From assembly GCA_047967505.1 (NCBI GenBank), contig CM106538.1: 64,000 nt of DNA. One strand, written 5' to 3'. Below are positions 9,733-22,230 of the stretch, in pieces; the stretch's first letter is position 1; each line of letters opens with the position of its first letter. Position numbers and translations under genes: made by a program. The notes below the pieces were generated by a model that made no database searches, had not been told where the DNA came from, and saw only the letters and a program-made list of their open reading frames with translations. This stretch comes from Dipteris shenzhenensis (Eukaryota > Polypodiophyta > Polypodiopsida > Gleicheniales).

Positions 9733-12060
9733 TTTGTTTCATTTATATGACTTGTCATCATGCTTTATTCATGAGTCGTGAATGACTCACAAGCTACTTG
9801 TCGTTTGTACTTTGTGACTTCAAACTTGTTATTTCAAGATTGATGATTTCCCTGTCAACATTACATTTTTCATATTTTATATACATGTAACATGTTTGGC
9901 TAGAGAGAGAAAGAAAATCTATTAACGTCCACTGGAGACCAAAAGGTCCATGGGACAACAGGAAATCCTCTAGTACATCTGCTTTAGGGAGGGCACATGG
10001 CAGCTCCCAAGGAGTGCAAAAAGCAATCAGAGAGAGGAGCCTATGCCATAAAAACTCAAATGGGCAAGTTTCAACCTTGCAAACATTGTGGGAAGACTAT
10101 TTGTAGACACTAGACGTGATCCCATGCGGACAATAAAATATTTGGATTGCATGTTGGAGTCCTCACATGTGTATTCGACTTTAGTGTTTTAAATTATATG
10201 TGTTGTTATATTCTATATTTTACATAAATCAATGATGTGCATTTCTAGGCAAAAATCATGTAAGATTCTGAAATGTTTCTATTTGAAGCCTCGAAACCCG
10301 GTTCTAGATTTCTTGTGACTTTGCTATGGTGCAGTTTGAAATGAAAGGAAGCAATGAAGGAGCTTGAAATAAATTAAGCTACAGAGTTTAAAAAAAAGGG
10401 TTCAATATTTGTAAATAGGAGCCGGATACATGAAGCAAAATGTGTGTGCAACAGCGAGCTCTTCTACATTAAACCTGCCTATCTTGGTTGGTTCAAAAAA
10501 ATTGATACTCTTGTAGTCATGTTATGTAGTTTCGTGATATCTTGTTATAAAATCATGTGTTACTTCTCATTGGAGGTTAGAATCGTAGTTGAGCTAAGCA
10601 TGCCTTTGTAGCTAGGCCACATGTATCGTGAATATTGCTCGGAAACTTTTGCACTATTCTTTAATTATAAAGAGGTGTTGGGTGCTATTAATAATATCTC
10701 AAGTCATTCATAGCTTGCCGGGTCATGTCAAACTCTGTGTTTTACAATAATAAACATTCTTGTCTTTGAGTTTCCTGACGTACCATGGTTTACAATGCTC
10801 AAAGCTCCTCTGCCCAATTGAAATGTTAGGATTGTGATCCATAGACTTGAGATACAGTCTCATTTGTTGACCTAACATGTGAGAACAACAATACACTGAG
10901 TCCCCTTTTTGCACTACTATGAGGAAAATAAAATAAAACACAGCTTTTCCAATGGGGTTTACTTTCACAAAAATGAACTTTTGCATCACTATTAGGAAGG
11001 AATGCGCACGATTGCCTTGAAATTTCAAATGAACTTAAACAATCAATATTAAGTTTATTGTGGTTAGGAAGACTATGTTATGATGATAAAGAAAGCTCAT
11101 TAAAAGTCTTTGCTGGGTTTGTGAGACTAAAAAACTTGATAAAATGGGCTGAAAGAGTGGAGCCTCCAATTCGGCATCATCACCTAGTATGGATACAACT
11201 TTGCCCCGTTATCATAGAAACACCAATACATAAAAAGAGAGCCCATGGAGAGGATGGAAGCTGTGGCATGGCATTAATGTAATGACCATCAAGAAGCTGG
11301 CAAAGGGTTGAACCTAAGAGAGAACTCTGTGGTGTATGATGCTGCGAGATGTCATTAAAACTATGATAGAGCATTGGAGACGGTCTGTGTGTGTGGTTTG
11401 TTGTAGTCTCCCAGCCATGGTAGTATGTCATTCATGTGCCAGTGTCACCCCCGTCGGCCATGCCTCTGTCGATCTAGTGAGCATGGAGGGAAGATCCCCA
11501 AGTTTGATCTGTGGCTCCACTCATTGGCAAGTCTATCGTGTCTCTTGCTTTGCCGTCAATCTGATTTCCCAATTCGTTTTGTTTGAGAAAATTGCTAGTA
11601 TTGGAGTAAAATTTTCATAGGATTAATTACATGAAAGAGAGATTTGAGTGAAATTGTAGTAAGGAATGAAACTACTAAAGTTAGAGGGAGGAATTATGGT
11701 AATGATAGTGGTCAAATGAAAAGTACGAGACTAAAGACACAAAGAAAAAAAGTGACAAAGAAGATTATAGTATTTAAAGGATGATGAGAAGCTGAAGTGA
11801 AAAAAGATGAGTTATAGAGCAAGAGATTATTAGAGAAATCCATGCTTTTTACTAAATCAAAATGCCCCTTAGTCCTATATAGGGCCATCTTCTTGTGTGT
11901 GAGAGTTAATGGATATATTGAGTCTTTTCTTACTGTGTGTGATCCTATTATGGTAGTCCTTGCTTTGTTTGTTGCCTATAGAAGATTCTGTATATCCATC
12001 ATTTGGTATTAGATCATTCAAGGTTCATCTAAGTTTTGAAATCCATCTTGTTCTATTATT
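9733..12060. other. no recognisable gene or element
   Basis: AT-rich intergenic sequence. Short open frames (for example 10723-11028 minus and 11336-11620 plus) resemble no family I know and look like chance. No LTR boundary or RNA gene was recognised. Confidence 0.5.
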
Positions 12061-12235
12061 CTACCTTTATTTAGATAAAGACTACTCCTTTATTAGTTAT
12101 GTAGATAAAGATTACTCCTTTATTAGTTAGTTTGTTAAGTATTTTGATAAAGACTACTTTATTTAGATAAAGCAACTCCTTTATTTAGATAAAGACTACT
12201 TCTTTAGTAGTTAGTTTGGTAAGTATTTTGATATA
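12061..12235. repeat. degenerate tandem repeat built on TTTAGATAAAGACTACTCC
   Basis: The motif recurs about five times with variable spacing, alternating with TTAGTTAGTTTGKTAAGTATTTTGATA. It looks like a decayed minisatellite. Confidence 0.75.
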
Positions 12236-12861
12236 TAAGGAATTTCTCCATTTACTCATTAGATCTTCTTGCTGCTCTCCCTCTTGTTAGATCCCTCTAT
12301 GCCTCCTAAACCCCCCTTCCTTCCCCTCTTCCTACCCTTGGTGCTTTGCTCCCCTCCACTTGTCGTGTGCTTGTGTGCACCTCCACATTTTCCATCTACT
12401 GCTTTTCATGGAACAACAATGTCCTATTTTGTCGTGCCTTTGTTGAGGCTGTTGGTGTTGTAGCTCACAGGGGTTTTATCCCCTCCCCCTGCTTATTGAC
12501 GTGCTTTCTATTGCTCCTAATGTTGCTTTGTATGTTGTTGGCTATAGGTTTTTCCATAACCCCTTGCTTGCTGCCAGGCTCATAGGAACTGAGGTTGTAG
12601 TTCTCGAGCCTGTTTCATGGGGAGGCTACACTTTGCAAATCCCCCTTGCCGTCATTTTTCCATTTTCCACCGGTTTTCTCCTTCTTCCATCCCCCCTTGT
12701 CAACACTTCCTTCCTTCAAGAAGCAACTCTTTTGTTTTGATTCTAGTAGGGACCGCCATCTTGGTGGTGACCATTCTTTTGGTTTGTCTAGAGCGGATCT
12801 CATGGCAACTCCTTCCCTCCCATAGCCGTTTGGACTACTCTTTCCCCAAGTACAAACAATA
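12236..12861. other. pyrimidine-rich stretch, no recognisable gene
   Basis: C- and T-rich on the plus strand, giving Pro/Leu/Ser-rich frames in several phases (for example 12269-12740). None resembles a known protein. It directly precedes the family B relic. Confidence 0.45.
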
Positions 12862-13756
12862 GGAAAAGATTGAAATGACAGACCTCGGACTGATGCATTT
12901 CTATTTGGGGATTGAAGTTTGGCAAGAGCCAAAATAGATCTTCATCTCACAGCTAAAGTATGATGGAGAGATACTGAAGGCATTTGGCATGGCTGAGTGC
13001 AAGACAGTTGGCATCCCTATGGAGGTTGACGTGAAGCTCTCAAACGAGGATTCATCACCACTGGTGGACGAGGCAAAGTACAGAAGGCTTGTGGGTAGTT
13101 TGATTTACTTGTAACACGTGGCCAGACATCACTTTTTCGACTAGTGTACTAAGCAGGTTTTCCAATAAGCCCCGGGAGAACCATTGGAGGGCAGGGATGC
13201 AAGTGTTGAAATACATCAAAGGCACACTTGATTATGGCATCACCTATACCAAGGGCAACATCTTGACTGGATTCTGTGACTCAGATTGGGCAGGAGACGT
13301 GGACAGCAGGAGATCAGTGATAGATTACTGTTTCTCACTTGGATCTGGAGCTATGTCCAGTAAGAAGCAACCTACAATTGCTCTTTCTTCTCCTGAGGCT
13401 GAGTATAAATCAGCATGTTTTGCTTCTTGTGAGGTAGTGTGGTTGAGGAGGATTTTAGGGGACATGGATGCAGTGCAGAACAAGCCTACGCAGTTATCAT
13501 GTGACAATCAGAGTTGCATGGAAATTGCAAAGAACCTTGTGTTCCACGCTCGCACAAAACACATTGAGATTCAATATCGCTTTGTATGCAAGCTCATCAT
13601 GGATGGAGAGGTTGACGTGGTGTATTGTTTGACTACAGAGAATGCTGTGGACATCTTCACGAAGGCTCTTGGAAGAGACTTGCTGGAGAGGCATCTTCAT
13701 CGACTTGGCATTGGGCCAAAAGGTAAGTTCACTTGTAGGTGGACATTTAGGGGGGG
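12862..13756 (+). pseudogene. copia family B reverse transcriptase/RNase H relic
   Basis: Homologous to positions 49930-50810 of the complete family B element in this window. It begins inside the reverse transcriptase (TDLGLMHFYLGIEV) and runs through RNase H (FCDSDWAGD, LSSPEAEYKSA, FHARTKHIEIQY) to the end of pol near 13720. A TAG at 12935-12937 replaces a CAG codon in the complete element, a single C-to-T change. Small deletions near 12960, 13115 and 13355 break the frame. The longest open piece is 13197-13787. The upstream 80 percent of the element is missing. Confidence 0.88.
13749..13756 (+). other. polypurine tract, family B relic
   Basis: AGGGGGGG directly before the LTR start TGTTAGATATC, at the same place as in the complete family B element. 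Confidence 0.8.
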
Positions 13757-14384
13757 TGTTAGATATCAATGCTCCACTCTCGTGTAACTATGTGGGAACC
13801 AGCTAGCTCTACTTGTAAGCCCCCTATATGAGGAGAAGGCATTTGAGTAGCTCAGTTATCTAGTAGGTCCTGGTTTGGACACCAGATGGGGGCCATGTGT
13901 GGCCTGATGGCTGGACGGCTTTAGATAGAGTTGGCACACTGCCAACTAGGCTACATGCAAGTGTGGGGGAGCATTTCCTAGGGCAGCCCCCACTCTCAGG
14001 TTGCGAGGCCCGTTTGGAGCCCCAAATGATCCCAGATGGTGGGCCGAATATGGTGGGCCGAATGGAGACCGTAGGTTAGTTGCTCTATTCTGCACCATGA
14101 TTGTATCATGTGGTTGGTGGCCCGACCTCCAGTCGGTCATTTTGGGTCGACTGGGTCGGTCTCCCAATTGAGGCTAACCGACTACAACTGATGGCTATAT
14201 AAGAGCAAGCCCGTGAAGCCCATATTCATCACTAGCTACAGGAACCCTTATTCCTTAGCATCCAGCCTCCGTCCTCTACTGTTTCTAGCACGTCATCGAA
14301 GCTTCTCACATAGGAGCGCACGGCTAGGAGGCAGTGCCATCTTTTGTATCAATTTTATAGTAATCAGATTTTAGATCCTCCAGC
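13757..14384 (+). repeat. 3' LTR of the family B relic, 3' end missing
   Basis: It starts TGTTAGATATCAATGCTCC and aligns with the 45673-46395 and 50834-51563 LTRs until about 14384, where similarity stops. About the last 90 bp are absent, including the CTTACA end. A TATA-like GGCTATATAAGAGC is kept near 14193. An extra GGTGGGCCGAA-type repeat is present near 14040. Confidence 0.85.
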
Positions 14385-14674
14385 CCTTCTAGGATAGAGC
14401 ACTGGTGGGCCAAATTGTTGGCTTCATGCCTACAAGGAGCTAGGTTTTCTTGGCATTAGAGAGTGACCACATCCAAGACCTCAACATCTATTGGGGGGAT
14501 AAGAGTTTTCTTCTCAAGTTGAGCTTCCCCATCACCACTCAAGCCTTGGTGGAGCAAAGTCCCATTTTTCTTGGCCCGCACCTAGTGTCCATACCGTGCT
14601 GTCATAGGTTCAAGATTGACGACATGGAGACAACACACCACGTGCCATGATTACCATTGACACTTTGTTTCTCA

Positions 14675-14804
14675 GGGCTCTTGAATGATATTGGTACATC
14701 TTGTCCTCCATTGGTGGAGCAATGCTTGAGTCCATTGCTTGAGCAGGGCTCGTGAATGATATCGGTCCATCTTGTCCTCCATTGGTGGAGCAGTGCTTGA
14801 GTCC
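14675..14804. repeat. tandem duplication, 71 bp period, two copies
   Basis: Copies begin GGGCTCTTGAATGATATTGG (14675) and GGGCTCGTGAATGATATCGG (14746) and match over about 59 bp with a few substitutions. Confidence 0.88.
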
Positions 14805-14845
14805 CCACCTACCACAACAATCTGGTTCTCATAAATGATGGGGTT

Positions 14846-15151
14846 TTGCAACTCAATGTGATTGTAGAGTGCTTAGAGGCCTTATTGGAGGAGATATTCC
14901 TTGAGATACTAGATGAGGGAGAGATTTGGCAAAGAGTTGAGATTTTTGGCCTCCCTAGTCAATGCTTACATTGCAGGCAGATAGGACACTTGGCAAGGGA
15001 TTTCCCTCGGGGTGTAGGCTGGGTTCCCGACCCACAGGCTGGCTTGGACCAGTGTGATGTGAGACTCAAGTGGAGAGAAACAAAGGACCAATTAGACAAC
15101 AACAAAAGTCCTAGACCCCCTAAGTGGAGCCTTCCGAGGGACCTTGATTAG
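14846..15151 (+). pseudogene. LINE ORF1-like (DUF4283/CCHC) relic
   Basis: An open frame of 101 codons ends in a zinc-knuckle-like segment IFGLPSQCLHCRQIGHLARD, the pattern found after the DUF4283 domain in ORF1 of plant LINEs (GLPxxCxxCxxxGH). The last knuckle Cys is replaced by Phe. The preceding EEIFLEILDEGEIWQRVE fits the usual spacer. Weakly similar material may extend upstream to about 14400, interrupted by the 71 bp duplication. No ORF2 follows. It could alternatively be a host zinc-knuckle protein fragment. Confidence 0.55.
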
Positions 15152-15665
15152 GGTGGATAGGAAGAAGCCAAGCAAGAGGGCTACAAAGAATGGTAGACAT
15201 CATGCCCACCATGAACAATTGACAAGTACATAACCTCCACCATCTCTCCCTTCCTAGGGGAAATAGATAGAGACACGTTTCCAGATACCTGAGGGAGAGA
15301 TCTTCTTTGACCTTCTGGCAGACCCGCTTGAGACAAGGCCCTAGATTCATAGATGGCTTCCTAGGGCTAGGTCATATGAGAGGGAGGATGCATGAAGGGA
15401 GCAACCAGGGGCAAGGGAAAGGTGGATGGGTGGAGAAGAGAGGGGAGGTAGGAGGTGGAGAAGGAATGGTTAGGGGTGGGGTGGAGAAGGAATGGTTGGG
15501 AGTGGGGAAGAAATGGAGGGAGGATCTAGGGGCAAATGAGGAGGATCCATGTGGATGAGAGTAGTAGGAGGGCTAGGAAGAAAGGGGGGGTCCACCTTTT
15601 CCCTTTGTTGGTGATCACCTACCCTTTGCCTTTCCTCGTCATAAGTGATTACCTGCCGTTGTAGG
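15152..15665. other. purine-rich low-complexity stretch, no gene
   Basis: GGTGGAGAAGGAATGG-like words recur between 15420 and 15520. Gly/Glu-rich frames here reflect the composition. Nothing else is recognisable. Confidence 0.45.
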
Positions 15666-15815
15666 AGAAGAGTGGAGATGAGGAGAGAGGGCACAGCTAG
15701 AGAGCACACCACAAATGACTAACTGTACACTAGATTTAGTTGAAAAAATAGAATATATACAAACCCATTTAGGGTTAGGGTTAGGGGATCTAAACCTTTC
15801 CTGTATAGCACTCTA
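15666..15815. repeat. dispersed repeat, copy 1 (with 38515-38660)
   Basis: Shares GAGTGGAGATGAGGAGAG, GAGAGCACACCACAAATGAC, ATATATACAAACCC and a telomere-like TTTAGGGTTAGGGTTAGG block with the region at 38.5 kb, in the same orientation. It is probably a fragment of an LTR family whose boundaries I cannot define. Confidence 0.7.
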
Positions 15816-17311
15816 TTGGGTTAGTGCTATGCATATATGATCACATGATGGTGCTATGCACATGTTTACTTCATCAGTGTTCACCTACCATATGTGTACA
15901 TCCCATTTCCTCATCCCCTCTAGTACTCCTCCTTCACATGTAGTCCTCCCCCTTGCTGCCACAAAACGTCTTGCTCCCTCCCACCCACCCTCTCTAGTGC
16001 CCTCGCACCCCTCTGTAGTGCCGTAGCACTTGTTTTGGCATGGGCCACTCGACATAGGCACAACTTGATTGTCTCAGTCTAGCCCTTCATAGGTGTACGG
16101 CTTAGTTTCTACAAAGTTGACACATGCGGCATCCCATTTTTTCACAAGGATCTAGAACTAACTTGCCCTGGATAATTACCCCATTGCTACAAAGATGTAC
16201 AACCCTAAAAGAGGGTTCCATTGTGTTATGTTAGCTATGGCACCAAAACCATAGTACAAGGTGGAAACCAAGAGGGCTTGAGAGTGCTTGTACAAATAAG
16301 ATCGAAGACCTAAGAGTACCCCTATGTCTAGGCACTAATGAAAGGGTGAATAGGTAGGCCCATGAGAAGGCTAATCTGTATGACACATGGTGCCATAAGA
16401 TTGAACAATGCATAAACATTGGGATTGGAGGCAGGGTCCTAGACAGAAGTCAAATTTTTGAGGAAGATGGAAGAAACTTCAAGCTAGGTACATGCATAAA
16501 GGCATAGGAGGGATCTTGAAGAAAATGGGTTGGGTGGTGAAAAAGAGATAAGACTTCATTGTGTTTGCTGAATTGGTATTAGAGCATGGTCTTCTTAAAC
16601 TTCCCCCTTACTACATAAGGCCCACCATCCATTGTGGCTCTTGCATCAAATACAAAAACAAGCACATGTTGCAAGTATTGCCACTTAAAAGTAGTGAAAA
16701 ATACACAAAAGTAGAGGTTTATGAAGACGATAACACCCATATGTGTGGCCTATCATCGACAATGTGGCATCCCACTTTTGATCCTCATGACTTGATGATA
16801 GTAGATGGAAAAATTGAGGGGGAAAAAGTAAGGATAACCTTGATGATTGGGCCACACACATTTCTTAAACTATTTGCTAGTTAAGAAATGGAAGTTGTAT
16901 AAGAGTTCAAGTGCCCATAAATATGTGCTGTTTCTTACAAATGGAAAAATTATGAAACAAACTCTCCCTAGTGGGATGGGTCCTTGTGGCCAACTAGGTT
17001 GTCTTGGCCATGGCTTGGTACATATATTCGTGTTGGTGTTTCAAAGAGGATGCATGAGACATCTTAGGCGCTTGGTGCACCATTTCTTATGGGTAGGATT
17101 AGATGGCACAAGGAACACTAGAGCCCGCGAGCTACTTGTTGGTAGATGGTGATTCTTCCTAGGTAGAGGGAGGACTTGGCATTATTGATGCAGAGATGCA
17201 AAACAACAGAGCCTTTTGGGCAAGCCACTAGTTTGTGGACTCACTCCCAGTTTAGAGCCTTTGGAAGCTCTTGCTTTAGCGAGGCCTTTTCAAAAATACT
17301 CATCACATGGG
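15816..17311. other. no recognised gene; one unidentified open frame at 16561-16884
   Basis: The plus-strand frame 16561-16884 (107 codons) has a Cys pair (HCGSC) and an acidic centre but no family I recognise. No neighbouring exon or LTR supports it. The rest of the stretch shows nothing. Confidence 0.35.
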
Positions 17312-17452
17312 TGGTCAGTGGTAGTAGTCTCACTAGTGGATTTTCTTAGAAGCCCCCCTCATTGGGAAGGGATCGTCCCACAGATGGTCAATGGAAGCAG
17401 TCTCATTAGTGGATTTGGTCATAAGCCCCCCTCGCTGGGAAGGGATCATCCT
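17312..17452. repeat. tandem duplication, 74 bp period, two copies
   Basis: Copies at 17312 and 17386 share GGTCARTGG, AGTCTCAYTAGTGGATTT and AAGCCCCCCTC followed by TGGGAAGGGATC. Confidence 0.88.
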
Positions 17453-17483
17453 CGATGGGGACTCTACATAGGATGTGTTAGCA

Positions 17484-17700
17484 GCTTTTAGAAGGACTCA
17501 TTAAAGCTAGCCCAAGGAGTTTGGGTGGCCTCATGTTGGGACAATAGATGCATATTTGCTTTTGTGTGGTGGGGCAAGGATGTGGCACTAGCTTTTAGGA
17601 GGACTCATTCACACTAGACCTTGATGCTGAGAGGAATTTGAGTGGCGTCATGTTGGGACACTGGATGCATGTTTACTTTCATGTAGTGGGACAATGGCCT
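17484..17700. repeat. tandem duplication, 107 bp period, two diverged copies
   Basis: Copies start GCTTTTAGAAGGACTCATT (17484) and GCTTTTAGGAGGACTCATT (17591). Both continue with CTCATGTTGGGACA or its variant and GGATGCAT. They are older than the neighbouring 74 bp pair judging by their differences. Confidence 0.8.
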
Positions 17701-17909
17701 GACCAATTCTTTTAGAGCTTAGAGTCACCCTCCCACTGAGAAAGAGGCATGAGTGAGAGCCCCCTCCCACATGAGAGGGGAAGGAATTTAAATGCTAGAG
17801 ATAAACTCTAGATAGTGGCTAGGATGCAAAGGATGTAGTGCCAGACTTTACCTAGATAAGGCATAACCTAGTTGATGGAGGGAGGCCACACCTTCTACAT
17901 TAACATGGT

Positions 17910-17995
17910 CACTCTAGCTTACAAGATCCAAGGATACAAGCTTACAAGATCCAAGGATCCAAGGATACCATTAACATGGTCACTCTAGCTCAGAA
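17910..17995. repeat. short local duplication
   Basis: AACATGGTCACTCTAGCT occurs twice, flanking two copies of TACAAGATCCAAGGATCC-like sequence. Confidence 0.75.
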
Positions 17996-20166
17996 TATCC
18001 ACGGGTACAATGTCTTCCAAATCGAGGCATAGGTTGCGGTTCCCCCTCCTCGACATGTCCTATTTCTTCCCTAGAGCACAGTGCTTGGGAAATGGTGTTC
18101 ATCATCATTACTGGAAATATTTAGGTTGCCTACTATAGCTTGATGATAGAAGGCCACCGAGTCCCCTCGGTAGTGCCATTTTTTTCACTTGGCAAGACAT
18201 CATCTGCACCCTATGCACCATGTATTGAGGTATTTGCTCAATGTTTAGTCCCCCACCCTAGATCTTGGCCATAGTTTGAGAGATTCCTTAGCTACGGTGT
18301 TGGATTCTCTAAAAGCAAGCTAGTTGATTGTAAGTTTTTCTCTTTTGATTCTCCCATGCTCAACACTACATGGATTGCTAATTTGTATAGTTTGATTATG
18401 CAAGAATTAATAGAAAGTTATTTTCTCTCAAAATAAAAAGACAAAAATTATGATATTATATAGATTTGAGAAGTAAGCTGATTGGCTAGAGGAGTTAGAT
18501 GAGAGCTCTAGAACGTGCAACAAATATTTTTTTTTGTCCTGCTCTTTAGGGTAGGACTTAGCGATGGTTCAATTAAAAACCTAATATTATTTTTGGGTAT
18601 TATTTTTAGAGAATATTTCTTGGGAAAACTAATGAGAGCTCAGTATGGTTATTGCTGATACCTCTTTGTAGGTCTCACCAGAATGACTCACATCTCATTT
18701 GATAGTAGCTGCTTCTCGACATTTTAGCCAACTTCCCTTTTTGTGATTTTACATATTAGGTAGGGCTTATGAATGATATAGTTAGTCATTAATTTTGATG
18801 TTTTTCTTGTACTACAAGATAAATAAGTGGTTGAGATGATCAAAGAGACATACAACTCCATGTGAGAGACCATAGACTATGCAACAATAGATTTCTCAAT
18901 GGACTTGAGTGGCAAACAAGCTGTGCATGGTAGCCTAAACTTCACAGTGAAGAACAGTATCCAAGGCTATTCAACGAGCTACATCTAGTGGGCAACAACA
19001 GTCGCATTCATGATCTTACCTAAAACACAATTGTGACAAGAATCTAACAATAATCGGATGGTAAATGCCAAAAGATGACAACAGATGGTAGCATTGTACA
19101 CATGTTAGCACTTTTGGTTTGAACTAATGTATGTGGTGTTTGTGTTGCAATTTCCTTGGACCAGGACGATCATGTAGTAGATTTTGAAAGCATAATTTGG
19201 AATGTCAACTATAATATTTATGAATAAGAGTTGCTTGTTGTGAATCAGGCAATTAGGGTTTGGAGACACTATTTTCTCAGCAATGGTTTCTTGTTGTGAA
19301 TTAGGCGATGAGGGTTTGCAGACACTATTTGTTTGGCATTGATTTTGTCGTGATAAAAGACCCATGATAAATATTATTAGAGCTTAAAATATTTTCTAAA
19401 GCAATCTTGTCTTCATCAAAGATATATTAGATGGTCTATAGTTTGAGGCTTTGTTTTTTTAATTTCCCTACTTTAGTAAAAGTTAATGTAGTTTTGTGCA
19501 CTTTTACGGAAGTTCAGTTTTGTTCATATCTATATTTCCTACATGATGGACTTGTTGCCAAAAAAATAGTTGAAATTGAAGTTCTTACTAAGAATAATAA
19601 TGACTTTCTCGCACAAAGCTTATTAAGAGATTTAAAAGAACAAAGATCTTGAAAAATTTCTTAGGTGCTACCTTAGTTTAATGGTATCCACAAGAACCTC
19701 ACCTTTCTTCTACACTAATATAAAATGTGAATAGAGAATTAAAGTACCAATATCTATCATTAAGCTTAGTTTCAAACTTCATCCTACTGTATTGGCCTAA
19801 CAAGTGTAGAACTTCCATGCAGCAAACCATGCAATGATTTCAAGTCTTTCAAATAGTAGCTTACTTGGAAGTTCTTTAAGAGTGAGATTAAAGAAAGGCA
19901 ATCTACCTTTAGCAAGGTAGTTAGGAGGGTGTTCCTCAAGTGGAGTGGATTTTTTACCTTGTTGGAGGTTATAAGTACCACTCAACCAGTAGTAAAATGT
20001 AGCTCAACAAACTAAATAGTGGGGTTTTATATCTAAATACTACTTTACTTGTTATTCCAATGAATAAAAATTCAAAGGTTGAGCTGCAAAAACTATAAAA
20101 GCCTAAAATATTTCCTCATATGGACCTATGGTTTAATTCCTATGGTCCATTATGTGAGATTAAAAT
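17996..20166. other. no recognisable gene or element
   Basis: AT-rich sequence. Open frames up to 86 codons (19105-19365 minus, 19431-19652 plus) match nothing I know. GAATYAGGCRATKAGGGTTTG occurs twice near 19243 and 19301, a small local duplication. Confidence 0.45.
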
Positions 20167-20476
20167 TGAAGGACAAATTGATGTAATGGGATCATACCTA
20201 GGGTCCTAAGGTCTATGGTTGTGAGTGTGTGAACACATGGTGTGCTTGGTTAGGTGTCAATGGGTGTGATTGAGTGAATCTAGGTGTGTGGTGTGTGATT
20301 GAGAGAATCATGGACTTGATTGAGAGATTTGTGGATCTAGATGCTCTACTGAGCTCACATATGATGTCAATACTGGATGTAACTTGTGCCTATATATTGG
20401 GCATATCTCTCATGAATAAACTCACTCCCTTTTCATCATCTTTCTCTCTCCATTTGATCTCTATGCAACTCCAACA
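20167..20476 (+). repeat. 5' LTR of the small non-autonomous element
   Basis: It starts TGAAGGACAAATTGATG and ends ACTCCAACA. It contains a TATA-like CCTATATATTGGGC near 20390. Its partner is 21897-22206, of equal length. Confidence 0.8.
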
Positions 20477-20478
20477 TA

Positions 20479-20491
20479 TGGTATCAGAGCC
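20479..20491 (+). other. primer-binding site of the small non-autonomous element
   Basis: TGGTATCAGAGCC, two bases after the LTR end. Confidence 0.9.
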
Positions 20492-21896
20492 AGCTTACAA
20501 GCCTCCATGAGTCTAGTTTAGAACTCTACCTCTAGAACCCTAGATTCTCCTAGATTCCTCAAGATTCCTCATCTTCAACAAATGGAGGTTTCTCTTCTAC
20601 CTTCCTTCCTGAAATGCCTTAAGCTTGTTCTCCACCTACAAGCCACCACTTTCTATTTCTCCTTGTTAGGGCGCACTTCCACCTGGGAGGAATTTTGAAA
20701 ATAGAGCTTCTACATCCCGTGCCGCCTCCTTCTTTGGCACGCACCATTTCTACAAATTGCACCTGCTAGAGCCATCATTCCTCAAATGCTCTGAGTTGCT
20801 TCTGGGTGAACTTATTAGTCAGGTGTTGATGAATTTTAAATGCAAATGTCCACTAATTGAGTCCTACTGACGAAAAAACCTGTTGAAATTGAAGCTTCTG
20901 GCTATGGCGACCTGATGCATTTCTTTGCCCACTAGGTCTTCCCTATCAATAGACCTTTTATTGTGCACCCAATTCCCTCAAAGATCTGCTCTCCATCATC
21001 TCAATTTTGGCCTCCAAGATCACTGTATGAAGCTTGACCATTTTTAGCATATTTGATTAAGTTTGACTATATGTGTTGATTGAATCTCAGTCAAACTGAT
21101 CTGACTATCAGCATTGGAAGGTTGAATGCATTTTTGATCCTTTATATTGAGGATTGAAGTTATTGTACTTTCAAGATTCCATAGTTATGGTTTCAACATC
21201 TTTCATGATGTATGAAATGAACTTGTATTTGATTGACTACACTTTGCCATACAATCATGACCACCTCTTGTACAAGAGTAGACACTGCCCTTGCATGACA
21301 AGTGGTAAGACCCTCTTTAGTCTATATGATTCACAAAATTTTTTTAAGGCTTGGACACTCGGAGAAGGTAAAGGACTACAAGGATCTTGTATTGTAGAAT
21401 ATGGACAAGATACATTAAAGAGTGTGAAGAAGGACAAAGAGCAAAGGAGTTACAAAAAGAGCTACACCAAGAACCTCTTCAATGACAATGTAGCTCACAC
21501 TATGGTAGCTTGGAAGAGGAGGAAAAGGACAAGATATGCCATCAAAGGGGGATATTTCCACACATCTTCAATTTAGATTTTTATGTGTGTGGTCAATAAT
21601 GGTTCTCTGCCATGGATAGTCCATCCTCAAATGTTTGTTAGTCTTATGTTTTACCTTGCTGGATCTAAGGGTATTCCCATGCATAGTCATTGTCCATCTC
21701 CCAATTGTAAACCAAAAGACCAAAGTCAGAGTGAGATCATGTTGGGATGAAGATGCCCAAATGAGTCTACTGCTGCTGATGCAACTAGAATGAGTACTAG
21801 GTTGTGGATCATGTGTGTTGCCACTAGAGGTGGGCAAGCCATGAAGTTTCCCATGGACTACTTCTAGGGTTGAGGTCATCAATTTGTGGGTGGGAA

Positions 21897-22206
21897 TGAA
21901 GGACAAGTTGATGTAATGGGATCATACCTAGGGTCCTAAGGCCTATAGTTGTGAGTGTGTGAACACATGGTGTGCTTGGTTAGGTGTCAATAGGTGTGAT
22001 TGAGTGAATCTAGTTGTGTGGTGGGTGATTGAGAGAATCATGGACCTGATTGAGAGATTTGTGGATCTAGATGCTCTACCAAGATCACATATGATGTCAC
22101 TACTAGATGTAACTTGTCCCTATATATTGAGCATATCTCTCATGAATAAACTCACTCCCTTTTCATCATCTTGCTCTTTCCATCTAGTCTCCATGCAACT
22201 CCAACA
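21897..22206 (+). repeat. 3' LTR of the small non-autonomous element
   Basis: It starts TGAAGGACAAGTTGATG and ends ACTCCAACA, matching 20167-20476 with scattered substitutions. Confidence 0.8.
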
Positions 22207-22230
22207 ACATTGGTGCGATTCTCTATAGTT

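Larger units (their letters stand above)
20167..22206 (+). mobile_element. small non-autonomous LTR retrotransposon (no gag-pol)
   Basis: Two direct 310 bp LTRs flank about 1.4 kb. A PBS for initiator Met tRNA follows the first LTR, and a purine-rich GGGTGGGAA precedes the second. The interior (20492-21896) has no gag, protease, integrase or reverse transcriptase. Its largest frame (21154-21576, 140 codons) is Lys/Tyr-rich and unidentified. This is the structure of a non-autonomous element moved by another element's proteins. Flanks AAAAT and ACATT do not form a clear target duplication. The two LTRs differ at about 20 positions by eye, so the insertion is not recent. Confidence 0.82.

Noticed and set aside
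12269-12932. Four overlapping frames suggesting a Pro/Leu-rich or Ser-rich protein
   Set aside because: Both strands and several phases are open because the plus strand is pyrimidine-rich; no domain, start context or splice support.
15768-15787. TTTAGGGTTAGGGTTAGGG as an interstitial telomere
   Set aside because: Only about three repeats, inside a dispersed repeat that occurs again at 38.5 kb; part of an element, not a telomere remnant.
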